Source: Eretmocerus hayati (taxonomy: Eukaryota; Arthropoda; Insecta; Hymenoptera; Aphelinidae). Taken from it: a DNA stretch of 64,000 bases. The translations under genes and the position numbers were made by a program. Each line of letters opens with the position of its first letter. The stretch's first letter is position 1. Below the pieces are notes generated by a model. The model ran no database searches and was not told the DNA's origin. It was given only the letters and a program-made list of their open reading frames with translations. Where the stretch lies: contig CM056742.1 of the NCBI GenBank assembly GCA_029851415.1, positions 191,003,344 to 191,067,343 of the forward strand, written 5' to 3'. Positions 13,072-27,594 of the stretch are shown here, piece by piece.

Positions 13072-13485
13072 TAGGTTTAGTCTAAAAATTTTTCACATGT
13101 CATGTATCGGTCCACATCGACAGTTGTCAAAAGCTCTGTTATCTTTTGTTACATAAATCATTATTTCCCGTGCGCAAGTGACGATGATCGCGCGATGATG
13201 AGATGTTTTCAAATGATTGAATGTTCCGTCGAAAACTACGATGAAAATATCGCAACATGAATGACAATTTGAGTGCCGACACAAACTGCAGAATTGCTGC
13301 GTGCAAGATTTGGGATCACCGGTAAAATTTTTCGGGTCAACGACCTCGGCCCACATTAGCGACGAGTTTGGTTTGGAGCACCTAGACGTTTGGACACGTT
13401 TGGAGTCGGACAGTCGGACCACTGAAAAGAGATTGCCCATGCTTGTCCGTCAAAAATTGTAGAATCATCCACCAAACTGATCGAG

Positions 13486-15087
<1,602 letters not shown>

Positions 15088-15763
15088 TGAGGCTGTTCAG
15101 GGTTCTTGTATTGCGTCTCACAAAATTTGCATAATAGGGAAAAGGGAAAGCCACTCGGAAAGCCATTACTGTACAGAGATTTTAGTATGACTAGATTCAT
15201 GTTTCTGTACACTAGAGATGTACTTACAAATATTTTTGACGGTCGTTGAGTTTGATTGCATGAGGGGAAACGATAATCTCAATTGAATGTACAAACATAG
15301 TCGCGAATGCGGCATTTTTCATGACTTATGTAAATGGAGGAATAACGAGGTGTAAGACTGACATTTATGAAACTTTTAGGTATAGTAAATACATGTGTAA
15401 ATAATGAAGTTCCGATCTTGTTAACTTTTTGACCAAAAACTTCAATACTTGATTGTTTTTGTCTACAAATCTTTCAAACAAATAGCGGCTGCATTGGTAC
15501 CAGAGCGTTTGACCAAACTTCGTCAGATAAGCAAAACGGAAGATTTTCAACATTGAAAAAGAATATGAATGCTCGTGAGGAAAATGTACATACATAGATG
15601 ATTGCATTGAAATTACACGTGGACGATCAAGCATACGTCAAAAAGCTTTCGAAATTGTCGCAGTAGTTTTTCGGGCCGTTTTTGTTTTCACAAAGGGCAA
15701 GGTACGGCTCTAACGGGCTGGCTCGTCAACCTTGACCGTCCGTCCACGCAAGTGTAGCAGATC

Positions 15764-15778
15764 AATAAAGTCAATAAA
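15764..15778 (+). terminator. Tandem AATAAA poly(A) signals, probably for ALAD
   Basis: AATAAA occurs at 15764-15769 and again at 15773-15778. They are the first canonical signals I see after the ALAD stop at 15087, giving a 3' UTR of about 0.7 kb. They lie under 100 bases upstream of the BiP stress elements, so the two same-strand genes would be nearly abutting. Confidence 0.4.
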
Positions 15779-15864
15779 GATCCTCCCACGACGACAATCG
15801 ATCAGGCTTATCGAAAATCCGACGGGGGCGAATATTCGAGAAGCGAAAGGAGCGCGGTTCGCAA

Positions 15865-15875
15865 CGTGGGCCAAT
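15865..15875 (-). promoter_or_regulatory. ERSE-II (ATTGG-N-CCACG) of the BiP promoter
   Basis: The plus strand reads CGTGG-G-CCAAT, which on the minus strand is ATTGG-C-CCACG, an exact match to the ER stress response element II. Elements of this type bind NF-Y at the CCAAT half and ATF6 or XBP1 at the CCACG half, in either orientation. It lies about 150 bases upstream of the likely BiP transcription start. Confidence 0.75.
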
Positions 15876-15947
15876 GCGCGCCAGCCAACTGTGGCGCTGG
15901 TGGACGAATAGCCGAGCGGGCATTCCGTTGCCACGTATCCGAGCGAG

Positions 15948-15966
15948 CCAATCGGCTTCGGCCACG
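15948..15966 (+). promoter_or_regulatory. Canonical ERSE (CCAAT-N9-CCACG) of the BiP promoter
   Basis: CCAAT at 15948-15952 and CCACG at 15962-15966 are separated by exactly nine bases, the spacing that defines the ER stress response element for NF-Y plus ATF6/XBP1. A TCAGT initiator-like site lies at about 16009, with a weak TATA-like 'gataat' about 25 bases before it, so the element would sit 45-60 bases upstream of transcription. Confidence 0.85.
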
Positions 15967-16009
15967 CCGAGCCAGCCCCATTGATAATCTCGCCGCTCGC
16001 CGCTGTCGT

Positions 16010-17120
16010 CAGTCATTCGAGGCGCAGCCGTAACGAGGAGCGAACCGTAGCAGAAGTCACGACGCGAAGACGCGGAGCGCAGCCAGCCAGACCCTACCTG
16101 GAGGAGATTTTGTGACAAGCCTACCTGCAGCTAGGATCACAGCAGCACTGGAGAAGTTTCAACAACGGCGGTGAGTACCTGCGAGGCCCTTTCCGTGATT
16201 TTCTGCGAATTTTCGATTACCCGTGAGCAGTGCCGCCCGTCCACGAGTCGATCGATGGGCTGTTGACGCGATATGACGATGACGACGGGCACCCTTTTGT
16301 CGTCGTGAGACTTCCCGGGTTTCGACCTTGATACGTGTAGCTTTGGTACCGTTATTGTCGTCGCTCAACGATTTAAACCGACCAATATCGAGCAGTTCAA
16401 TACTTCAGAGTACCGGCTTGGGGTCAGAATCCTGGCAGGAAATTTCGCGACCTTGGTGCCACATCTGGCAAGTGTCAGCCAGGTAGCCGCGCTCGCAGAC
16501 GACGACGTCGGGATACTCTACTCCACGTACCAAGCTTCGCCGCTATCTCTGTGATGTGTTTGCCGCTCCGTTACAATAACTCCGTTATATACTTACGTTG
16601 CCAATCGGTGCATTGACCTATACCCATACCTCGAGTAGCGCTACGTGGCTTTGGTGCGCCAGTCCCTGTTGGCCGTTACACTCGTCATGCAGCCGGGCCC
16701 GCTGCCACCGACAACACTTATTTTGACGGCAATCTGCACGCTAAATATTCGTCAATCGTTTGAGAATCTTATTCAGCAAATATCGCGTCATTTTGCCCTT
16801 TCGTCGTTCAACGTCTGCCGTTCGTCTTATTCCCTCGTGTCATCCACGCATGCTCTGCTCATTCTCACCGTATGCTCTTCTCTCTTTCTCTCTTCGGCAG
16901 TCACCCTCATCCGTGCCTCGCTGGCATCTTCTCGATTTTTCCAGGAGCCTTGCCGTCGGCCGAGGTCCTTCACTCGTTCACTGATATTTTGTGCCAATGA
17001 ATTTTTGAGGCCAAGTCTGCATCACAATGGAAATTCGATTCCAACCCATTGCCGTCTCTCCGAATTGACGCTTTAATTCTTTATATTCCGATCCCACAGG
17101 TGAATTCTATCTGAGCAAAG
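16010..17120 (+). other. BiP 5' UTR: leader exon, 930-bp intron, short second leader
   Basis: A leader exon appears to run from about 16010 to 16170, ending at a strong donor (gcg|gtgagt). The acceptor is at 17098-17099 (atcccacag), after which 21 bases of leader precede the ATG at 17121. The intron 16171-17099 contains pyrimidine-rich DNA and no frame I recognise. The start of transcription is inferred only from the initiator-like site and the stress elements. Confidence 0.6.
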
Positions 17121-19446
17121 ATGAAAGGGGTTACAGCGCTTCTGTTGCTGGGGCTTTGTGCCGTTATCTTGGCTTCCAAGGAAGACAAGAAGGAAGACTA
17201 TGGAACTGTCATTGGTATTGACTTGGGAACAACCTACTCTTGGTGAGTTGATTATCCTTGTTTCATCAACAGCTGATGAACGCAAATCTCGGCGATACTC
17301 ATTGATTCTCTAATCTCTTGTTTTGCAGTGTTGGAGTCTACAAAAATGGGCGTGTGGAAATTATCGCCAACGACCAAGGTAATCGTATCACGCCGTCGTA
17401 TGTAGCATTTACAGCCGAGGGCGAGCGTCTCATCGGTGATGCTGCAAAGAATCAACTCACATCAAATCCGGAAAATACCGTCTTCGACGCCAAACGTCTC
17501 ATTGGTCGTGAATGGAGCGACAAAACTGTGCAGGCAGACATCAAGTTCTTCCCATTCAAGGTCATAGAGAAGAACAGCAAGCCCCACATCGAGGTTAGCA
17601 CTAGTCAAGGAAAAAAGATTTTTGCACCAGAAGAAATCTCTGCAATGGTCTTGAGTAAGATGAAGGAAACTGCAGAGGCTTATCTGGGCAAGCCGGTCAC
17701 TCATGCCGTTGTCACTGTTCCTGCTTACTTTAATGATGCTCAAAGACAGGTGAGGTCACTTAACCAAAACATCTCCCATGTAATGAATATTTCAAGGCTT
17801 CCGACAGTTGGAGTGTGACTTAAATTCATCTCTGACATGTTGATTTTTTACCACAATTTACAATTCCGAACCTTATCAATTTTCATCCTTATGATCATTC
17901 TTCTCGTGAGTGTCGTCTAATAATCTCGTGAAACATTGCAGGCCACCAAAGATGCTGGATCTATTTCCGGTTTGAATGTCATGAGAATCATCAATGAACC
18001 CACTGCCGCAGCTATTGCTTATGGATTAGATAAGAAAGATGGAGAAAAAAATGTGTTGGTCTTTGATTTGGGCGGCGGAACCTTCGATGTCAGTCTTCTG
18101 ACCATCGACAATGGAGTATTTGAGGTCGTTTCTACCAATGGTGACACGCATTTGGGTGGTGAAGACTTCGACCAGCGTGTCATGGATCATTTCATAAAGT
18201 TGTACAAAAAGAAGAAAGGCAAGGACATCCGCAAAGACAATAGAGCTGTGCAGAAATTGCGTCGTGAAGTTGAAAAAGCCAAGAGAGGACTCAGTGCAAG
18301 CCATCAGGTAGACATCCTGCTTAAATGCAATTCCACGACTACCATTTGATCTTTCACTATTTGATAACACAATTTTTTAAATTCCCACAGGTGAGAATCG
18401 AGATCGAGTCTTTCTTTGAAGGAGAAGACTTCTCAGAAACTTTAACTCGTGCCAAGTTCGAAGAGTTGAACACGGATTTGTTCCAAAGCACATTGAAACC
18501 CGTTCAAAAAGTACTCGAAGACGCCGACATGAACAAGAAAGATGTTCACGAGATTGTGCTAGTCGGTGGTTCTACCCGTATCCCGAAAGTTCAGCAACTT
18601 GTCAAAGAGTTCTTCAATGGCAAGGAACCGTCTCGAGGTATCAACCCAGACGAAGCTGTTGCTTATGGAGCAGCTGTCCAAGCAGGAGTTCTGTCCGGCG
18701 AACAAGATACTGATGCTATTGTGCTTCTCGATGTGAACCCTCTTACTATGGGTATTGAAACTGTAGGAGGAGTGATGACCAAGTTGATTCCAAGAAACAC
18801 TGTTATTCCAACCAAGAAATCGCAAATATTCTCCACGGCTTCAGACAATCAACACACCGTAACTATTCAAGTGTTCGAGGGTGAACGACCAATGACCAAG
18901 GACAACCATTTACTCGGTAAATTCGATTTGACCGGTATTCCACCAGCGCCACGTGGCATACCTCAAATTGAGGTCACTTTTGAAATTGATGCTAATGGTA
19001 TTCTGCAAGTGTCGGCTGAGGACAAGGGCACCGGTAACCGGGAAAAAATCGTCATCACCAACGATCAAAATAGATTGACGCCCGATGATATCGAGAGAAT
19101 GATCAAAGATGCCGAAAAGTTTGCCGACGAAGACAAGAAGCTCAAAGAACGCGTTGAGGCCAGAAACGAGCTCGAATCTTACGTTTACTCACTGAAAAAC
19201 CAATTGCAAGAAAAAGAAAAACTCGCCAAAATAACGGATGATGAGAGAACAAAATTGGAAGAAGCTGTTGACGAAAAGATCAAATGGCTCGAAGAAAATC
19301 AGGACACTGACCCCGAGGAATACAAGAAGCAGAAACAAGAACTAAGCGACATCGCCGTCCCAATCATCAGCAAGTTATACCAAGGGCAAGGCGGTGCTCC
19401 TCCCCCCGGCGGAGAAGGCGCCGATGACTTGAAGGACGAATTATAA
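17121..19446 (+). CDS. Hsc70-3: ER chaperone BiP/GRP78 (Hsp70 family, Hsc70-3)
   Basis: ER-lumenal Hsp70 that binds nascent and misfolded secretory proteins, assists translocation and ERAD, and holds the ER-stress sensors inactive. Four coding exons join in phase: 17121-17242, 17329-17749, 17942-18307 and 18391-19446, giving 654 residues, the same length as human BiP. Residues 1-18 are a signal peptide ([19 protein letters not shown]). The nucleotide-binding domain follows, with [12 protein letters not shown] at 33-44 and [11 protein letters not shown] at 222-232. The substrate-binding domain and helical lid come next, and the protein ends in KDEL, the ER retrieval signal. Exon 1 ends inside the first ATP-binding loop (TCT TG|T). 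The upstream ERSE and ERSE-II predict induction by the unfolded protein response. Confidence 0.98.
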
Positions 19447-20170
19447 TCTAAAGCCGATCTCTGAAGGGATTTCTTTTGAAATTTCAAAATAGACTGATGA
19501 AAACAACACTCCACTTCCTCGTGACGAATGTGTCACGAACGAATGAAACTGGACCCGCTAGAGGCTCAGCGGAGAACTTTTTTATTTCGAATTTCCAAGT
19601 TTGCGATGAAACTCTCGAGTTACATCATAGTTAGAGCGTTTGTAAAATTGATTATTTTTCGTTGAGAATGCTATGAGAGCTCTACACAGCGGTTGTGATG
19701 GTGATCTGCCTGTGCAGTTTTTACTTCTCAGCGCATTCAGCACGAGAGACATCAAGAGTATCCCGTTGCGCTAGTAGACTTTCATTTGATGAATCATTGA
19801 TAAGTATAGAATGTTGCTTAGAAATATCGAATCAAGTTAGGCCCTACAAGGGAGAAGGAGATTATATACAATTCACCGCGGACTCAAAGTTCATTGTGAA
19901 GATTTCGTGATGTGTTGATATTCATTTCGTTTTGTGTTTGATAGTTCCATCATACTTGATTCATTAAGCACGTGGCTCACTTATTTGTAGAGTGGACGAC
20001 CATGCGCAATTTGAATGAGTTTTACAGTTGCATTGTTAAGTAAGTGTGCCTGTGTATCTCAGTACAATGAGACTGCCCCAAAAATGAACTATTGTATTGT
20101 ACCATGTACTATACGGAGAAATGTGAGTGTGAGACGTGAGTGAGTGCAGAATGTATCTAGTAGGTAATTA

Positions 20171-20176
20171 AATAAA
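20171..20176 (+). terminator. Probable BiP poly(A) signal
   Basis: AATAAA 725 bases after the BiP stop. Another candidate lies near 20344. The intervening DNA has no recognised gene and is taken as 3' UTR. BiP and Vps35 are convergent. Confidence 0.5.
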
Positions 20177-20774
20177 CGTTTTTCAGTACTTGGATTTTTT
20201 CCTCTCCTGAAACCGCTTAATAGTCGTACAAATTGTCGTTCTGTTCTCTGAAATGGATTCAATGGTTTCATCAAAACTGTACATATATCTGAAATGCTTG
20301 AAACATATTATGAATCATTTCTGTGGAAACCATTTATTCATTAATAAAATTTTTCACTGATTCCTATCTACTGTTCTCGAAACATCCTCCAACAAACACA
20401 AATCTGATTCACCCTAAAATGTTGTAATACGCATATATGATCGATTTTTCACCGTGATTATTTCAGCATCGTTAGATGTGGTAATCACTTATCACATTGC
20501 TCGACAAAATTTTCAAAATGTCAAATTTTCCGAATCGATCTGGATATGATTCATAGTGAATTGAAATTGATGTGGTGAAAAATGTACTATGAATACGCGG
20601 CAGGAATATATCTGTTCAAGAACGTTGACTATGAGCTTCAATTTTTTTTTTTCTTACTGAAGAATTCTCAATATCTCGCAGTGACAAAGATTTAAATGAA
20701 ATTCGCAGTTCACGAATCATGCCGATGTGCTAGTCAATGAAGAGTACATGGATTGCGACGTAATTTTTTCACTT

Positions 20775-20780
20775 TTTATT
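20775..20780 (-). terminator. Probable Vps35 poly(A) signal
   Basis: TTTATT on the plus strand is AATAAA on the minus strand, 132 bases beyond the Vps35 stop codon, a normal position for 3' end formation. Confidence 0.6.
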
Positions 20781-20911
20781 TATACAATAAATATCATTTT
20801 TGGGATAATGTAAACATACTTCAAATTAAATATCTTAAACAGCATTGCACTACCATCCTCCAATTCAATATACAACAAACAAAAAAGAATCAGTCAAAAT
20901 CACGCATCTTT

Positions 20912-23323
20912 CTACAAAACTAGTCCTCCGTATAACTGTCCCTCAGATTCCGGAGATTCTATTCTATTTTTCAAATGATCCAGAGTATTTGCAAAATGTT
21001 TCTGAATCTGTTCAGTTTCTTCACTTATCTCCAAATTTGGGAGTTCATCTTTTATTTTAGAGATAACTTGATTCAAGATTTGTACAGTGACAGCAGTGTT
21101 GCCTTTTTCATAAAAATAAATATAGTGATTTAGAAGTTCTATATACAATTGGACTTGAACTGAGATGTCCATACATTGATTAGCAATTCGTATTCCTTTT
21201 TTCAAACAATCAAGAACTTTGTTCTTATCTTGCATCTCTTTACCATCAGTGCTCAGAGATTTCCCAGACCAGAAAATATGAGAACATGTTGCAACACCTC
21301 GGCACTGGTCTGGTTTCCTTAAAAGTTTACTGGCATACAAAGCACACTGATTCCTTACTGGCTCTGCGTTTTCTTCACCAAAACAATTCATTTGTTCGAA
21401 TGTAGCAATAATTAACGTTATGGCGGCCAACTGAGCTTTGGAGTCACTTATTTCATCTTCATATATAGAAAAAGCTTGACTGATGAATTCATAAGCAACC
21501 ATTTCGAAATTATCAAATCTGATTTCTCCAATAGCTAGTGCACCTTGCAAAAACAGTCTTAGAGGCAGCTCAGCTAACTCTACTTTTATCAAAGCTGTTA
21601 TTGTTGAATGGCAGAACTGGAAAATTTTCTGACACTTTTTCTGCCACATTTCATCTTCTTTTTGTAAATTTTTGTAAGTGAAAGATAACTGATAGGCCTG
21701 AAAAACAATGGGTGGAAGAGTGTATCTGACTCTTTTGCTACCGCCAGTGATAAAATGCTTCCTGGCAGTACTGAGTATCATGTACTGCTCATCAGATATG
21801 TCAGATTTGAAGTAATGTATCAATCTGCCCAATAGGCCTTGCTCTTCTGCAAACTCTTCTGGGTCATCTTCCACAGCATGATCAGCTTGATCTTGTATAA
21901 GTGGAGCAATCATCAATAAGATTGCGTCCACTTGATCTGGAGATGGTATGAGAGTTTCATTATCCAATATATTGGTTACAATGTAAGTGGCCAATAATTT
22001 TCTTCCTTCATAATCAAAGTACCCCAAAAGAGGTCGATAATTTTTCAATTTCAATACTGTTAAAATATTTTTATAATTATCAATGGGGATCTTTAGAAGC
22101 CTTGATAATTCACGAGATACTGCACTGTTGAATTCTAGTGTCTCTGTGTGTATTTTTTGAAATATCTGATGAGTATTGGAGAGGACTTTATCTACATAAT
22201 CAACCCTGTTTGGGTAACATTTGTGTGCTAAATTAATGAGTGCCACTTGCAAAGAGATAATGTCCTCTAAAGGCATGTCTTGCCGTGTTTGAACAATTGT
22301 TGAAACTTGATCACTGAATACATCAAATAATTGAATATCTTGAGGTATTCCTGAAGGTTGATTTGGACTTCCAGGACCTCCGACCCCGTCTGATCTTTGA
22401 CTGAAAGCTGCGAGGCGGTCTATCAATGAAATAATGATATTCTTAATATTCACTCCATTTTGTAGCTCTGCACATGATTTGAGAAAGGCATTCAGTGTTT
22501 GCAGATGAAACTCATCTGGGAAGACTTGAATGATGCACTCCATGAGATACTCTTGTGCAATAGCATCTCTACAACTCACAACCTGCTCCAAGATTCCCGG
22601 TAACACAAGTTTTGTATACTTATCCAATGTGACTGTTTCAAGTTGACTCAATCTGACTAAATTTGTTCCAACCAAAATTCTGAGCTCTTCCCTTTCTCTT
22701 TCTCTCCTCTCTTTCTCTCGACTGTGACCTTGATGTTGCATGCGGACCCATAGTTTGTTCATCTCAGCAAAGTTCATCAAAATGAAGTCTATACTGTCCC
22801 TCACAGTTCCTTCATCATCATTATTGTCTTCAACATTGTCTGGAAGGATGTTTCTTGTGCACTGGAGTAGATAATTTCTTAAAAATAGACCTCTTAAAGG
22901 ATGCTGCACCCCTCTGCACATCTCCACTAAGTCTCTGAGAAGATCTCTTTTCAAACATGGGTTCGTTTTAATGTACACTATTCCCACTGTGATGAGTAAG
23001 TATAATCTTGGTACGATGTTGCCTGCATACTGCACCAGTTCATAGAGATCTGCAACTTTTCGTCCTTTCTGGAATTCATCCAATAAGTAGAGCTCCAGAT
23101 GTCGAAGTTCATCGGTTATAGCCATGTACAGTTCATAGTAACTCTTGGGACTAAGCAATGATGTGCGCAACTCTCCCAACATTGTTGATGCATGCTTCAG
23201 GGCATCCATCAACTTGGCTTTATCCAAACAGTGTTTCATCTGCAATGCTTGCACTTTTACGACACCTATTGCATCTTCCAACAGCTTCTCCTGGTCCTCG
23301 ACCCCTGCCATATCTCTTGACAA
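20912..23323 (-). CDS. Vps35: Vacuolar protein sorting 35, retromer core subunit
   Basis: Alpha-solenoid scaffold of retromer, which recycles cargo from endosomes to the trans-Golgi network or plasma membrane with Vps26 and Vps29. The frame encodes 803 residues in one exon (human VPS35 is 796). The N-terminal Vps26-binding signature PRLYLL is at 105-110. Family blocks follow without a gap, including [14 protein letters not shown], the central acidic and ERERE-rich linker, [19 protein letters not shown], and the C-terminal GGLVL end. The first ATG gives [15 protein letters not shown]; Met5 is an alternative start. Vps35 genes are usually split, so a full-length single-exon copy is unusual, yet nothing in the frame is damaged. 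It is convergent with BiP. Confidence 0.98.
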   Translation of the reverse strand: MSRDMAGVEDQEKLLEDAIGVVKVQALQMKHCLDKAKLMDALKHASTMLGELRTSLLSPKSYYELYMAITDELRHLELYLLDEFQKGRKVADLYELVQYAGNIVPRLYLLITVGIVYIKTNPCLKRDLLRDLVEMCRGVQHPLRGLFLRNYLLQCTRNILPDNVEDNNDDEGTVRDSIDFILMNFAEMNKLWVRMQHQGHSREKERREREREELRILVGTNLVRLSQLETVTLDKYTKLVLPGILEQVVSCRDAIAQEYLMECIIQVFPDEFHLQTLNAFLKSCAELQNGVNIKNIIISLIDRLAAFSQRSDGVGGPGSPNQPSGIPQDIQLFDVFSDQVSTIVQTRQDMPLEDIISLQVALINLAHKCYPNRVDYVDKVLSNTHQIFQKIHTETLEFNSAVSRELSRLLKIPIDNYKNILTVLKLKNYRPLLGYFDYEGRKLLATYIVTNILDNETLIPSPDQVDAILLMIAPLIQDQADHAVEDDPEEFAEEQGLLGRLIHYFKSDISDEQYMILSTARKHFITGGSKRVRYTLPPIVFQAYQLSFTYKNLQKEDEMWQKKCQKIFQFCHSTITALIKVELAELPLRLFLQGALAIGEIRFDNFEMVAYEFISQAFSIYEDEISDSKAQLAAITLIIATFEQMNCFGEENAEPVRNQCALYASKLLRKPDQCRGVATCSHIFWSGKSLSTDGKEMQDKNKVLDCLKKGIRIANQCMDISVQVQLYIELLNHYIYFYEKGNTAVTVQILNQVISKIKDELPNLEISEETEQIQKHFANTLDHLKNRIESPESEGQLYGGLVL

Positions 23324-24717
23324 TTATGTGGTTCTTCTCTTCTACTAACAAGGTGAACTATTGACTTTGAGTCAGAAGAAAGTGCTTTGTTGTAATAAAC
23401 TTGGGTGGATAGTTTCAGGCGACTTCTTCGTCCTACCGAAGCAGAAAGTATAAACGAGAAGCTGTTGAATTACCCTATATCACGATGGACCCATGTCACA
23501 GCACAATACGAGCATTGAAATCGACGTAGCAAGTGAATTTTCTTCGATTATCACGTTTCAACAAGCATGATCAGAGATGAGTAGACCATGATATAAGTAT
23601 CAGTAAGTCTCAATATGATTTCTGTATAATCGCCTTCTGTAATTATGATCTGCTGTCGAGCCTGGCCTCGCCTTCATTCATCGGCATATTCGGCTACCGC
23701 ATCAGCCAGCAATAGGTTCGTTCACATCATGTCGGCTTCGTCGACTTGTCGGCTGCAGCATGGGCAGCTAGGGACCCTAAGCATATGGGCTCGCTGTCGT
23801 TAATTCTAGGCTGTCGCTAATTTGAAAAAGTGCGCGCAGAGCTGCAACTAGCAAGTACTTATACATTATATGTGTCGCTGTCGCTTTGGAGTTGAAATAG
23901 TTGAATCTGTTGTCTAATGAATGAGAACTTCTAGTCAGGATTCGCAACCTTTAGCACGGGTCGTCTTGATGGAAATCCAGAAATTAGTACAACTATCGAC
24001 CGATCAAAAATACTTTCCCAACTGTTGGAGCTTCGAGATCATGCATGTATGCACAGGGTATCCTGACTAATTCATGGATCAAAATTTGCGTTTAAAACGA
24101 ACTCTTACTAACAGCATCTACAAAAGAGAAAAACTACTGCATGCTTAATTCCGGTGTAAAATGATCTCGTCATATCAAGTCAATGAAATAGGTCACAGAA
24201 CAAGATAGTTTTGAGCAAGAGAGAAAAACGTATTTTGTACATAACGAAAACTCTAAGGAGGATCCAGGAAATGATGGACAACATTTTCATAGGAGTAATT
24301 AATGTCAAACAAATCGGAAAAAATGGAAATGAAAAAAATACATAAAAATAAAGCTTAAAAGCGATCCCATGATATTTTTAAGCCATGCGTGATATTTGGC
24401 CGTTGCAACTCGTACGTGTTCAAGAAAGGTCTGAAAGGTTTTGTGTGTGGTCGATTATTATTATACACGACTGTAATGCTCTCGACCGTTTGTGGACAGA
24501 GTAGAGAGGGGATATTGAAAGATTCTTCGGTTTTTGGTTAATTTATTCAAAAATTCATTGTTCTTATGGATAACAAAACATATCAAAAAACTATTTATTA
24601 ACGCACTTTTTCGTTCAACTTTTGTTTCTTCACACTGCAGTACTGAGATGCAACAATAACGAGGAGAATCAATCAAAACGTCAACCGAAGTACTCAGGAT
24701 TCACAGTTTAGTTTTTC

Positions 24718-25053
24718 TCAACAATCCAATGCATTTTGAAACTTGTTCATCTCGACAGAATCAAGGGTATCGACAACTATTGTGGCACCATCACTCGGTA
24801 ACGGAAAATCCACCGACACAACATATGGTTTGACTCGAACGGGGTCGTAACTTTTCCCAACTTTGTTGTAATGCAATAATAAATATGTATCATCGCACAC
24901 CATCGACAATTTGCTTGTCAACAGTGCGAACGCGCGTGGTAGGATGACAAACTCTTGGGGTGAAGAACTATGGTCCAGATGAGATGAGAGTGGTCGTCGG
25001 TACGATATTATATTTTCTAATGCTAAAAGGAAGTTCAGCGATATATCGCACAA
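24718..25053 (-). CDS. Orphan open frame, possible terminal exon
   Basis: On the minus strand, an AG acceptor (agtacag) at 25054 opens a frame of about 111 codons ending in TGA at 24718. Codon use looks protein-like and the translation has an even mix of residues (for example VSVDFPLPSDGATIVVD). I do not recognise it. The polypyrimidine tract before the acceptor is weak and no upstream exon was found, so this may be chance or a decayed gene. Confidence 0.2.
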   Translation of the reverse strand: MCDISLNFLLALENIISYRRPLSSHLDHSSSPQEFVILPRAFALLTSKLSMVCDDTYLLLHYNKVGKSYDPVRVKPYVVSVDFPLPSDGATIVVDTLDSVEMNKFQNALDC

Positions 25054-27570
25054 CTGTACTCATTTGACTCTAGATTGTGAGTCTAGCTATTGCTAATACT
25101 TACACAGCTAGAAATTTATGAACGATCGGGTATTTTTGAAATTTGTCTACAAGTCACTATAACCGGTGAGTTCTAAAAGGCTTCCTTTCACGTAATTCCG
25201 ATGCATTCTTTTTCAACAGTTATTCGTCAAGGGCTGGCAAAATTTCTTCCAATAGTTGCAAGTTGATAGAAATAATGAACCATACGCTTTATTTTATGCT
25301 TTCAAGATACTTTGTGAGATTCACTTAATGTATAAATGATTAAGGCCGAAAGGTAGGCGTACTCGTTTCACTTAATGCTTAATTATTATAATTCATTTTT
25401 GCATTTCCAGTGACAAGATATGCAAGGATCAATTTACATTTGAAATTTTTCGCCTGCCAAAGACGGATTTACTTTAATCTATGCCTAAAAAGAGTATCGC
25501 ACACCTGCAGTTAGGGCGCGTAAATTTCTGCCAGCAGAGTGTAAGATTGGCGTGACGTTTTTGGGTGCGATTGACGTTTTCCGTATGTAAGCTACAAAAA
25601 ATTTCTGCAAATATATTTTTTCAAACATACGTTACGAGAATTCATCACGGCATAAGGTATTTAGCGAGAAATGAGCTGAAGGGCATCTTTTGCGTTCTAT
25701 TGTTTTCCACAGAGAAAAGCCAGCGCCAAAAAGTGAGCGCGACAGGGAGATTAAGGACAGAACCGTTCTACGACGGCGACAAAGAGGCAAATATTTTCGG
25801 TGCTTGATTCCAGATGTGTTGTAAATAATAAAATTCACGCCAAATTCGAAATTATCGCCTCAGGAGAGAAGACATTCTGTGAGTACTGATTGCTTCTATA
25901 GATTTAACAAGAAGCAATCTGTGCCGAGTTATTTTTATTTCAAGCTGACAAATTAAAAAATTCCACAACTCTTCAGTCACCTTGCTGAGATAATAATCTT
26001 ACTACGCCCACTGAGAATCAAAATGTTTTCTACTGTACATGAAGCGAGATTTGGAAACAAGGCTTCACTCGAGCCCTAATATCCAATGATTTTGAGGTCG
26101 TAATGAGAAGATGATAAAGTAGAGAAATGAAATGAAGGAACACGGGGATTCGGATACACGCAACGATTCTTCTCCCATTGATAATTTGACTCGAAAAAAT
26201 AAATCATAGAGAGAGCATGATTAGCGGAAAATAAATAGTAGTACGTCACGACTCCATAAGATATATTCAGTAATCGCTATCACAAGAGAAAGTGTACTCT
26301 TAGCTTCTTCCGCGAGTAATGATTATCTTAAGATCAAAACCTCGACTCTACGTATAGACTAATGTGTATTATTAATCGTTCATGAGATAAGTCCTACTAA
26401 CTATTAAAAGTCAGATGTAACGTGCATCGTTGCGCGATGTTTGAGGAAAGGGCAATATACTAATTGACCTGCAGCGCCACGGTGATCCAACAAGAGAAGT
26501 TCACCAATAATGGAAAAACCAAACTGACTCTACTACCTACCAGAACAATTCTCTCTTCACCTATTCACTGATTCAATCAAGATATGGTCAGATACTTGAA
26601 TATCATATGTCCTAAGAGAATTTTCAAATTCTGTAGCGATAAAGGGTAGCTTGTCGATTGTCTTTACACAGGTGTAACAGTTTTCTCGCATCTTCGATCA
26701 ATAATAATGTTTTGCTTTCTGAAGAAAATCCCTTGTATGTTCGTTTCGCACCGAGAGTAAATACTTGCTTTAAAAAAGTTGAAATCTTGAAAATTTCGAT
26801 ATCGCCGAAAAATCAGAATGCGAGACCTGGTTTTTCACGACCACCCTCGACAAAAGTGGTTGAAAAACTTTGACCCGCAAGACCTGGTGGGTCTCGTAGG
26901 GAAATGCGATATTCTACATATTCTACCTCTACTTCACTTCCTTCCTAAGTATTCATAGTCGTACTTCGAATTCGCTTGAAGCGCATTGGAAAAGCTATTG
27001 CTCTACTCGATGCTCTTCTGATAAATACTTAGAGCCGAATATTATCAAGTACGAGGATGTCACGTTTAGTCTTTGACGAAACTTTTCCACATTTTTAAAA
27101 ATAGTTCAATGGTTCTACCACTTTTTTCGGGTCATGAATTTCTCGTTCGACGTACAGTATCATCGATAAGGAGTGTTTCTTTTCTAAATTATTTTTCGAT
27201 CTTGAGCGTTATTGTCACAATATTCGAAATGCATCGATTTTCCTCAATACGGAGTAGAGCTGCATTATTCTAATTTATATTTCGAAGACAACCAAAATTA
27301 TATTCCACAGTGGCGTTTCGCCAGAGACTAAAGAGACAGATTTTACTAATTACGTACAATTTTTTACACATATATCGAAAGCAGAGTCGAATGTACTTCA
27401 TGAATGTGAATACGTTTTTTTTAGTGCGTTGGTTTGATAAGACGGGCGAAGCGATGTTATATAGAGAACACGCTTGCACAAACGTTATACATCTACATAT
27501 ACCTCATTTTTTTTGTCTTTTTTGCATATCTCTTTTCTTATAAAAAAGCTTGGTATAAGGTCTTATCAGA

Positions 27571-27594
27571 TTAATGTTAATGTTAATGTTAATA
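27571..27594. repeat. Short TTAATG microsatellite
   Basis: Three perfect TTAATG units followed by TTAATA. Confidence 0.7.

Noticed and set aside
15871..15889. Third ERSE at BiP (CCAAT-N9-CCAAC)
   Set aside because: Spacing fits, but the second half differs from CCACG at two of five positions. Its CCAAT is already part of the ERSE-II.
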